Positions 55,731-64,000 of a stretch of 64,000 bases of DNA are shown one piece after another; within the stretch, counting starts at the first letter, position 1, and every line of letters starts with the position of its first letter. The notes beneath the pieces are model-generated. The model searched no databases and was not told where the DNA came from. It saw nothing but the letters and a program-made list of their open reading frames with translations. Made by a program: the position numbers and the translations under genes. The stretch is from Cladocopium goreaui (taxonomy: Eukaryota; Sar; Dinophyceae; Suessiales; Symbiodiniaceae): NCBI GenBank assembly GCA_947184155.2, contig CAMXCT020001710.1, positions 62,001 through 126,000 of the forward strand, in the 5' to 3' direction.

Positions 55731-55816
55731 CTGGTGTTTCCTCCAGTTGTTTCTACATCGGCCACATCCCCACTATCCTTCTTCTTGGGTCGCGATGGAG
55801 ATTTCCTCCGAATCAC
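55731..55816 (-). CDS. Host exon, Lys/Ser-rich
   Basis: Acceptor CTTGCCAG, frame VIRRKSPSRPKKKDSGDVAD, donor CACCAG|GGTAG or nearby. 86 nt. Confidence 0.45.
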
Positions 55817-56199
55817 CTGGCAAGGGGGGATTCCACACGCCGCCGGCGTTTGCAAAGAGACTTTGGGAGTTTGATCATCCCAAAATGAGATCAAACCAAA
55901 GAGAATGGATGTGATCCAAAATTGCTTCCAGAATGAATTGGATGCCGAGTCCAATGTATGACTCAATGTGTCTAAAACTCACAAAACAGTTTTTACCTGG
56001 GGCCATTAGTCGACTTGATAATCCTATGACAAGGCTTGGGTAGAGAGGATGCCTACATGTCCAGCTGCTGGCGTCAAGACTGTCAGCAGCAAATCAACTG
56101 GATCAATCTTCATAATCTTCGCCCGTGGACTATCGAGTATCCAGCATGGGAGATACAGTTTTGCATAGAGTAAGGTGTACAAAACCATGGCCCGTTAAT

Positions 56200-56281
56200 A
56201 GTTGATTTACCATCAGGTACCTATACATATAATTAGAATGGTGATTTTCCATAGCTATGCCAGGAAGTTTACCACAGGGTC
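56200..56281 (+). mobile_element. Degenerate MITE of the same family
   Basis: Interior GGTGATTTTCCATAGCTATG and a damaged end TTTACCACAGGGT are recognisable; the left terminus is decayed. Confidence 0.45.
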
Positions 56282-57279
56282 ATTCGTGGGATGGGATCAA
56301 AAGTTTTTTCAACCTCCACTTCGGTAGGGATCAAAACCATGGAATCCTGGTGAAAATATGGTTGACGGATACTTATCGATCCACTCATAACTCATATGGA
56401 AAAACATGGAAAACACATATGTTTTGATCAATCCCGAACCCATCCCCAAATATTCAAATCCCATCAAAATCACATGAACAATCTTGATGTTTCATCATTG
56501 TTGCAGGTTAGAACCAACCCATTATTCATTGGATTTATCTCATCTTAAATCCCCATTTGGTTTTTCATCAATTTTTGTTTGGGATTTTCCATTCAAAACC
56601 AACCCTTTGTGGGGATCCCCCAGTATCATCGGGGTGAATTCCACGGCCTTTGGAGAGATGGCTCTGGGAACTGCACTTGCTTCCGTGGCTGCGGCCTGAG
56701 GGGCCAAAAATCATCAAACATCTCTCGGGGTATACCCTAATCAATATACCTGAGAATAATAAGGCGTATTAAGTGGTTATTTTATATTCTTTTGATATTC
56801 TGTCATTGAATCCCTTACAGGGCCGCTTTGATCAGGTCCGCTCTAAATCATCTAAATCATAAAGGAAAAACATAGCGGCTAGTTGAGGCTACCAAAATCG
56901 AAGTACAAACTAGATTAGGCTAAAGAAAACCAGAATACAACTGAAGAAAACACAATAAGTTCACTGACCCACCCTGCACTGAACTGCACTGATATGTTCC
57001 CCCTTTTCCAAGATATTCCTGCGTTTCCCAAGGTCGTTCCTTACATTTCACGACCGGAACCTCTGCCTTGAAGGGCTTCACCCACACTGACTTTTCTAGC
57101 CTAATCTAGTTTCACTTGGTACGGATGTGTCAGCAGGCAAATGCTAGAGAAAACTAGCAAACGCTAAGAAATGCTAGAAAAACCAAAAGAAACCAAAAAT
57201 AAACTAGAAAAACCTTAAAAACAACTGGAAAAAACTAACTTGTTCATACTTGTTCCCCGTTTTCCCCTGACTCCTCGAG

Positions 57280-57280
57280 G

Positions 57281-57330
<50 letters not shown>

Positions 57331-57331
57331 C
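57280..57331 (+). repeat. (TTG)n trinucleotide repeat
   Basis: Seventeen uninterrupted TTG units; read as poly-Gln on the minus strand in one frame. Confidence 0.95.
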
Positions 57332-58034
57332 CAAGTTCCATTTTGTAAACACACTTGTACCGATCGAGCCGCGAAACCGCGGAAACAGAGACCCTCCTTC
57401 GGCGACCACGGCAGCCTTTACCCTAAAAAATACAGGGTTTCGCATCCGAGTGCGTTTTCAAGCCTGAATCCACGTGTTCCCGATCTCTCACACTTCCCAA
57501 CTACTTGCATGATGATGTGGCTGCCATCATGGTGAGCAAGCTAGCCATGACAATCGTTCATAATTCGGAAGTTTCCTAACTAAACTTCCTTTGATCATCC
57601 CAATATATTCCAATGAAACATCCCATAATATCCCATAATATTCCCATCATGTTCCCATGGGAATCCCATGTTTTTTTCCGAAAAAAAAATATTGGTTTCC
57701 ACACCATCTATTGGTTTCCAAATTATCTGGACCCATATAACCCCATTATATTCCTACCAATATCTATAATATATCCATGAAAATCCCCATGTTGTTCCCA
57801 TACCCTTTAAAGTAGTCAAATATGTGGCAATGGAAGTCCCGGAACATCCCGACAAACTCAATGGAGGTGTATTTTTGGGAGAATCATCTTTTAAATGGTG
57901 CATTTTCCATTGTATGGTGAATCTTAGATACCTGCCAAAAATCAATTCTTTTTGCTGGTTAGTGCATTTTACCATTGCAAAAGATTAAAGTAATAAAGAT
58001 TACTAAAGTATCTAACCATTGCCGTGTTTTTTGA

Positions 58035-58130
58035 ACCATTGCCATGTTTTTTGACTGGTTGGTGGTTGACCTACCCCTCTGAAAAATATGAGTTCGTCAG
58101 TTGGGATGATGAGCTTCCCAATATATGGAC
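58035..58130 (-). repeat. ACCTACCCCTCTGAAAAA dispersed repeat, copy f
   Basis: Minus strand CATCATCCCAACTGACG to CATATTTTTCAG and AGGGGTAGGTCAACCACC. Confidence 0.6.
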
Positions 58131-58160
58131 AGTCATAAAATTCCATGGTTCCAAACCACC

Positions 58161-58315
58161 ATCCAGAAATTGATTCGTTTCCCCGCCGTCCCAGCTGGGC
58201 CTTCGCTGCTGTTGCCTGCAGCTGTGGCGAAGGGTTGGGCCCGCCCACGGGCACCGCCCAACGCCCCAATGGGGGCAAGCTTGCGCCGGAGTCCAGGTGC
58301 TGATACAACCACTGC
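58161..58315 (-). CDS. Possible host exon
   Basis: Acceptor TTGCTCAG|GCA. Two frames open; QWLYQHLDSGASLPPLGRW and AVVVSAPGLRRKLAPIGAL. Donor GGATG|GTGGTTTGG. The intron that follows would end in the repeat-derived TTTTTCAG at 58081. Confidence 0.38.
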
Positions 58316-59450
58316 CTGAGCAATAAAACCGATGGATGGAAAATGATGGAAAATCAGGGGCTTTGCCATGAAAAATGTGGCGTAGACCAACGAAAAAACC
58401 GTTTTAACCATCAAAAAAATGTAAAAAAATGATCTCACCATGAGAAAATGCTACTTTAGCGGGCAAAGACATAGGGACTTCACCCCTCATGTCATTCCCC
58501 TTCAGCTGGATACAAGTTCCCGAATGTGGCCGACCAAACAAACACCGGGAAAATGGGATATGTCACCAAAATGTCACCAAACCACTGGGGAACCAACAAC
58601 GCAAGGGATCATATTGAACATGTTTCTTGTAGAATATATGACTCCCGGGGGGGAAACTTGCAACTCAAGAATGGGGTACCACTGGATCAAAAAAAAAATG
58701 CGCAGATCTCCGACAATGCCGTGCCGGGTCTGGGATGTCTTGGGTGTGTTTCTTCAAGGAAGTGCAAAACAGTGTATTCCATTGTGTTCCAACATTCATC
58801 GAGAAAATGGCGTCGAGAAATTGTAGCTGTGCCTGTCAGTTTCACGACGATATTCCACCCCAAATGGTGATTCTGTTCAAGAGGAACCCATCATTTCCAG
58901 GACAATTCGGTATGTTGGACAAACAACTTACCATAACCCGCCTGGTATCATCCTCGCAGTTCATCTTCCAGCCATCGTCTTCAAAGAACATGATGGCCTC
59001 AGCTACACATGCTGGTTGAGCAGTGGCCCTGAGTCATCCAAGATTTTGGAAACAAATTTAAACATCTCTGAAATCACGCACCAGAATTTCCAGAATGGTG
59101 AATCACTGCTGCTTTGGTTCGGCATGGAATTTGCTACCCTTTGGAAGTCCCGCCCTTCATAACGGTTGATTCGAAACCACCAAGTTCAACCACCATTGGT
59201 CAGCTCCGTTCCAAGGGACATCTCCCTGTTCCTGGCGGTACTTTGGCATCCCATTGTGGCTACCAACTCGGACGTACTGGCCATTGCAGGCCTTGCCCAC
59301 ACCACCTGGCACGATCCATGTCAAGCCAAAGAAACCAGGTTGGTGTACGATGGTAGGCTTGAGGGGATACCTGAGGTATTAAGTGAAAGTGATTTTAAGC
59401 TTGGAGATCAAACGTCTTCAAGTTTTCTTCTTTGAAGCAGTGCTTCTCAC

Positions 59451-59578
59451 CAGGTCGAAGTTCCCTCGAATCCAGCCAGGATACATCAACTGATCTTTTT
59501 CATTCTTTTTCCAAAGCCATTCGCAGTCCAAAACAACTGCATTGAAAGGTCCCCAGGTCCCCGCACCTGCTCCGGAGG
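59451..59578 (-). CDS. Host exon, unknown protein
   Basis: Acceptor CTCCTTCACAG, frame AGTWGPFNAVVLDCEWLWK to PGWIRGNFDL, donor CGACCTG|GTGAGAAG, a canonical GT donor. One of the clearest exons in the flanks. Confidence 0.6.
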
Positions 59579-60210
59579 CTGTGAAGGAGGGCAAAGAGAT
59601 GACCAACAGATCGTAGGTCCTTACTGGAGCTGTATCAATTCCAAGGGTTAGAACATCATCTTCCGATTTTTCTTGGGATTAATGTAGATGTTTTTAAATC
59701 TAAGTTTCATAAGGGGCAGGGATTTGAGGGGCATTGTTCTGTATTTTTGAAGAGAAGGATCAATTCCAAGTCTGTTTTCGAGGTTGTCCCGGTGGGGTCT
59801 CTTTTGGCAAGCTTCCCCACTGAATGTCCCAGCAACAAGTCAGCAGCCGGTTTTCCTGGGAATTTACCTCACCGAGATCACCAAGTATTTTCAATTTCTA
59901 TGTTCCTCATGTACCTCACGTATAGATTAAAAACTCCCCGCAGCTCATCTTTCCTGCTGTAAACCAGCAGTATGTCATCCTCAAAAAACACGGTAACTGA
60001 ATGTAACTGAGTAACTGTCTCATCTGACTATATAATGGTCTCTTCAGCCACAGGGTGAAAACATCAGCCCTCAGGATATGGATTTTTTCAACAGCCCATT
60101 CCATTTTCGATCCAAGTTCACCCCAAATTTCCCTAAAATCCATTCAAATCCAGCATTAGAATCATCCAGAATCCCTCTTATCATCTTGGATTGTGAACCC
60201 CAACCTTTAC

Positions 60211-60326
60211 AGCTCGAGCTTCCCCTCAGCTCCCACGCGGCACTTCTCTTCTGCACCGTGGTCCCATTTCACCTTCACCCAGCCGGACACGTCGGTGTCC
60301 ACCGTCATGCCGAATTTCTTGGATGC
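60211..60326 (-). CDS. Host exon, MIB/HERC2-like segment
   Basis: Acceptor TCGCCGAG|GCA, frame KKFGMTVDTDVSGWVKVKWD, then KCRVGAEGKLEL; donor GAGCT|GTAAAG. The pattern V-x-V-x-W-D-x-G followed by RVG..GK..L is that of MIB/HERC2-type SH3-like domains, known in ubiquitin ligases. Assignment is by eye. Confidence 0.55.
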
Positions 60327-60745
60327 CTCGGCGAAAAGACCCAGAAAACGCAGAAAAATGCTGCAAGGATTCAGGACGTCTCCAATGTTTTAACTTGGCA
60401 AAAAAATTGGCGAACCCCAAGATCCCAAGGTTCTCAAACTTTGGTCCCACATCTCAGGAACGAAACTGTTTGGTTTTGGAAGCCCGTTACATACGTGAGA
60501 AGGAGACGTTTCACCCTACTACATTCCATACATGTTCGATGAAAGAACTGTCTGTCGAACCTGAACAACCACAAAGAATGTGGTTGTGTTGAATCCGTGC
60601 CAGAAAAAAATGTGTTGCAGTTACAGTATACACAATTGTACACAATTAGGACAAAAAAGGACATGAAATGACATGAACACTCACTGACCCCAACAGACGA
60701 AACTGGACCAAACCTGGTGGAATGAAAGTGTCACGTTTCACCAAC

Positions 60746-60835
60746 CCCAAAGGACCGAGGGTCTGTGGCTTGACGCACCCGCACACCCACTTCAGGCCAT
60801 TTCAGTAGCTCACCCTCGAGGGAAATGCTGTTCAC
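60746..60835 (-). CDS. Host exon, SH3-like/MIB-HERC2-like start (LKWPEVGVRVR)
   Basis: Acceptor CCAATCTGGCAG, frame VNSISLEGELLKWPEVGVRV, donor TTTGGG|GTTGG. VGVRVR followed by a WD/W.dG stretch in the next exon resembles the start of a MIB/HERC2 domain. The exon at 48493-48400 contains the same LKWxxVGVRVR pattern, so the protein has internal repeats. Confidence 0.5.
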
Positions 60836-60869
60836 CTGCCAGATTGGTCCGAGATTATCGGTTGAAACC

Positions 60870-61178
60870 TTGAGGAATCCCAAGGAATCCCAAGGAATCC
60901 CAAGGAATCCAAAGGAATCCCAAGGAATCCCAAGGAATCCCAAGGAATCCCAAGGAATCCCAAGGAATCCCAAGGAATCCCAAGGAATCCCAAGGAATTC
61001 CAAGGAATCCCAAGGAATCCCAAGGAATCCCAAGGAATCCCAAGGAATCCCAAGGAATCCCAAGGAATCCCAAGGAATTCCAAGGAATCCCAAGGAATCC
61101 CAAGGAATCCCAAGGAATCCCAAGGAATCCCAAGGAATCCCAAGGAATCCCAAGGAATCCCAAGGAACCCCAAGGATA
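60870..61178 (+). repeat. CAAGGAATCC 10-bp minisatellite, about 30 copies
   Basis: Nearly perfect 10-bp units with rare AATTCC or AAAGG variants. In the intron upstream of the exon at 60835. The open frames through it are artefacts of the period. Confidence 0.96.
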
Positions 61179-61382
61179 TAATTAAGTTATAAGAATTGGG
61201 AGACCAAAACATGGTTCACCGAGAAATGCATCCATGGTCCAAATTTGAATTTCTCAGCACTAAAATCATGCCCGCTCTCAGGTTCGGGATTTTGGAGTGT
61301 TTCCAGCAATTGGACTTGCACAGTTATACACAGTTACACTGTGGCATTGACTCCTATTGGCTCAACTAATATCTCCATCTCT

Positions 61383-61478
61383 CAGAAAACGACTCCTTGG
61401 TCGCCCATTTCGTCACCCAGTCCTGCCTTCCACCTTCGCGGTCTGGGGAGAGCCTGGATGATAAGTTGTTGCTCCTCC
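61383..61478 (-). CDS. Possible host exon
   Basis: Acceptor AAGGCTTTCAG, frame EEQQLIIQALPRPRRW to GDQGVVF. A second frame is open too. Confidence 0.32.
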
Positions 61479-61799
61479 TGAAAGCCTTGGGAAGATCCAG
61501 TGATGGGCTGAGAAGTCACTGCTGGGTTTTGAACGCGAGGTGGCTAAGGCAACCCTTAAACACCCCAACAGTTACAGGCCATGTGGCCAAGAACTGGCCA
61601 TCTAGTTGTGATTCAGGGAACATATCAACCAGCTTCAACCAACATTATCGTAAAGATTGACATACCATGACATACCCTCCACTGATCAAACATAGCATTT
61701 TCTATCAATCCACCATTTACTTCGATGATTTTAGCGAACTAAACCTCCATTTTTTTACCGGATCTTCCGGCTAGCCACTGGCTGATTACCAGGGGGTAC

Positions 61800-61843
61800 C
61801 TGTAATCCACCTTGCCATGGAAAATCTCTGTTCCAGGTACCCT
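61800..61843 (-). CDS. Short host exon downstream of a MITE-like intron
   Basis: Starts AGGGTA from the other MITE terminus and reads RVPGTEIFHGKVDY, then donor TTACAG|GTACCC. 44 nt. Its frame follows from the exon at 62010-61933. Confidence 0.4.
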
Positions 61844-61941
61844 CTGGTAATTTAACATAGCTATTGAAAATGACCATTTATAGTGAATTTTCCCATTGAA
61901 AATGGTGATTTTCCATAGTTATGTTAATTTACCAGAGGGTA
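61838..61941 (+). mobile_element. MITE, TACCCTCTGGTAA family, apparent intron
   Basis: 104 bp with both termini. On the minus strand the left terminus gives CTG|GTAA and the right gives TTACCAG|AGG, and the exon-like text on both sides joins in frame when 61844-61932 is removed. Confidence 0.85.
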
Positions 61942-62010
61942 CAATTGCTTTGAAAAGGTCTCAGCGGATGACATCGGAGCGGCGATCTGACTCCAAGTTC
62001 TTATCTCAAG
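61933..62010 (-). CDS. Host exon upstream of a MITE-like intron
   Basis: Frame SQIAAPMSSAETFSKQLYPL ends with the first bases of a MITE terminus (TACCCTCTG) at a GTAAAT donor, phase 0. Continues in frame at 61843 after removal of 61844-61932. Confidence 0.42.
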
Positions 62011-62649
62011 TAGCTGCGACATGCTGCGACATAATCATAGAACTAACTCAATTTCCAAAGGGAATATCCCAAGTTGTAAATGGATTATATATGGTCTCAT
62101 GGGCACGTGGGGTATATATGGGTTCAATGTGGGTTATCTACCTATAATATATATACACACACACCAAGTGGGAAGTAGTGGGTATGCTTTGGGGACACCA
62201 ATCTGAGTGAGAGCTGAAACAGCCAGCAACAGCCAGCACCGCCTTCTCAGCCCATCCCAATCCTTCCTATGGCTGGCCTCAACGGGACTCATGATAGTGG
62301 GCGCCAATAGCCAGAAATATGGTGAATGATTGATGAATGATTGATGAATGTGAATTTCTCTGCTCAAAAGAGCATTTCTTTCTGCCGTATCAAAGTTCCA
62401 ACAGTTCTGAAAAAAATCGACCCATTTACCCATTTGGTTATGCTTCATTGGATGGTTTCAAGTTTCATATCCCAAAAATCACGCCCCAAAATCCGCCATC
62501 TTTGATTCTGGAAATCCCGATCCTATTTGGGTTTGTCCAACAATGGGGATACGCTTGGAGGGTACCATATTTTCAAACAGACCTCCTATCATGCTGTTGC
62601 TTATGTATGCTTATGTATAATATGATATTGCTGGTACCCCATGACACTA

Positions 62650-62865
62650 TATCCCAATACACATATACATACATGTATATATATATATACACACATACAT
62701 ACATGTATATATATATATAGACACATATGTATGTATATCTACATATACGTATATATACTATACATATATATATATATCTATATATATCTATATCTATATA
62801 TATACATACATATCCATATGTATATATATATGTACACATGTATATGTATATATATATATAAATAA
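62650..62865 (+). repeat. TA/TACA microsatellite block
   Basis: TATATACACATACATG-type words over ~215 bp. Confidence 0.92.
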
Positions 62866-62963
62866 AGCCGTATTCTTTATGGCTGGCGAAATCCCGTGAT
62901 GGAGTTCATCCCGTCCTTCACCATTTTCTTCATAGTTTCCTCATTCGAATGTCACAACATGAC

Positions 62964-63077
62964 CATAACTTCCCAGCTCCCTGGAATTTCCCGCGCCAGG
63001 CAGCCGATCTGGCGCAGTTCGCCGGGCGGTTGCTTCGGCTCCATCTTCGCCGCGAAAGCGTCGTCGAAGCACAGCAG
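62964..63077 (-). CDS. Host exon, unknown protein (right flank)
   Basis: Acceptor ACCGCCGCAG, frame LLCFDDAFAAKMEPKQPPG to REIPGSWEVM, donor TTATG|GTCATG. GC-rich in an AT-rich region. Composition is similar to other right-flank exons that may form one gene. Confidence 0.42.
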
Positions 63078-63729
63078 CTGCGGCGGTGAGGCGTGGCGTC
63101 GGCCGGTTGTTGTTCGCTAAGTTGGTGAACATAAACCAAAATTCACTAGGGTTTATTGGTAGATATGTATTATATACAAGCGCCGTACTTAAGTCACATC
63201 AGGCGGGAAAAGTCACATCATCCCCATGGCACGGCGGCGATACGGAGAAGTCACATCAGGTAGTGGAAAGTCACATCAGGGAAGAAGAATCACCATGGCA
63301 CAGCCTGTTTCATCTATAGTTCGAGATGTAGTTAAAAGTAGCCGAAGCATTGCGCACAGCGATGATTTTGAAGGGCGCAAGTTGGTACAAACAAATTTTC
63401 GGCAGCTAATCCTATTGGATTTGAATATATTATATTGATGTCCTGCGTCGCGTGACCAAATCAAACCCCTATTGGTGCAGCCTCAATTTTCTTGCAATGC
63501 AAATGGATTAGCTGTAGCAAATCCTATTGGCAGGGCTATGATCTAGGATGATATAAGGATATGGGGGTCCCTTGTTTTCCGCAACCAAATCTATGGCTGG
63601 CGCGATGTGCATCAATGTCGTGGACAGCTCTCAAGAAATTTGTTGTCCTATTCACCCAGGAATTACGAATTGGAAAAACCTTCATTCCATTGCGGGCGGA
63701 AAGCGTGGCAGGTTTTGTTGGTGCTCCGT

Positions 63730-64000
63730 CTGTTGCAGCAAGCAGCAGCAGCAAGCAGCAGCAAGGAGCAGCAAGGAGCAGCAGGGAGCAGCAAGGAGCA
63801 GCAAGGAGCAGCAACAACAGGCAAGCAGTAGGTGAGCGGCAGGTGGGCAGCAGGTGAGCAGCAGGTGAGCAGCAGCAGGTAAGCAGGAACAAGTAGCAGC
63901 AAGCAGCAGCATGGAGCAGCAAGCGGCAGGCAAGCAGCAGGTGAGCAGCAGGTGAGCAGCAGGTGAGCAGCAACAGGTAAGCAGCAACAGGTAAGCAGCA
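63730..64000 (+). repeat. AGCAGCAAGCAGCAGGTG minisatellite, runs off the window
   Basis: AGC-based units that change from AGCAAGGAGC to AGCAGGTGAGC; continues to the last base of the window. Confidence 0.93.

Noticed and set aside
60731..61212. Long frames of repeated GIPWDSLGFL or SQGIPRNPKE in several frames
   Set aside because: They are the translation of the 10-bp minisatellite; all frames are open because of its period and no splice signals fit.
1..64000. Bacterial operons, ribosome-binding sites, rRNA or tRNA genes
   Set aside because: No such signals seen; gene structure is eukaryotic, and I could not identify a tRNA cloverleaf by eye.

Overview
The window looks like nuclear DNA of a dinoflagellate, probably a Suessiales/Symbiodiniaceae-type genome. 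Short exons lie in long stretches of simple repeats, and no long conventional genes are visible. Splice donors are often GC or GA as well as GT. Introns frequently sit between repeated AG|G boundaries, and nearly every exon I could reconstruct lies on the minus strand. Species is not determinable by eye, and all intron/exon structures were assembled by hand from reading frame and splice phase.

The main object is one ~29.2-kb element, 17475-46642. It is bounded by inverted ends (TTAAGAGTGCCGAT on the left, TTAAGAGAGCCGAT on the right, plus an AATAATTATTTT block at the same distance from both ends). It is flanked by a perfect 8-bp direct repeat, ATCTAACT, at 17467-17474 and 46643-46650. Homologous 42-bp tandem repeats lie just inside both ends in inverted orientation. 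I read this as a giant cut-and-paste DNA transposon.

Inside it every recognised gene is on the minus strand. From right to left: (1) the first half of a C5-cytosine DNA methyltransferase (46138-44293; motifs I, II, IV, VI, VIII). (2) A ~1626-aa protein (42001-33323) with DDE/RNase H-like transposase features (YDETP, a CxxH, a later RW), followed by an HMG-like stretch and a Cys-rich segment, perhaps preceded by an AT-hook exon at 43870. (3) The second half of the methyltransferase (33037-29568; target-recognition region and motif IX). The two halves splice in frame across an 11.3-kb intron that would contain gene 2. (4) A small Cys-rich putative zinc protein (27854 downwards). (5) An eight-exon, 1337-aa protein of unknown function (26578-18446).

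Introns and spacers of the element carry five same-orientation copies of a repeat with a TCTGGCATTC-type satellite. I saw no copy outside the element. The intron at 30754-32873 holds a ~1.3-kb palindrome of nested hairpins that shares a ~27-bp motif with the element's own left end.

The flanks (1-17.4 kb and 46.7-64 kb) hold scattered short minus-strand exons. On the right several look like pieces of a protein with repeated SH3-like, possibly MIB/HERC2-type, domains. The element may therefore sit in an intron of a host gene, but I cannot show that left and right exons belong together. The flanks also hold a ~105-bp MITE family with termini TACCCTCTGGTAA/TTACCAGAGGGTA, whose ends supply a GT donor and an AG acceptor. 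One copy (61838-61941) appears to act as an exact intron. The rest is microsatellite and minisatellite DNA.
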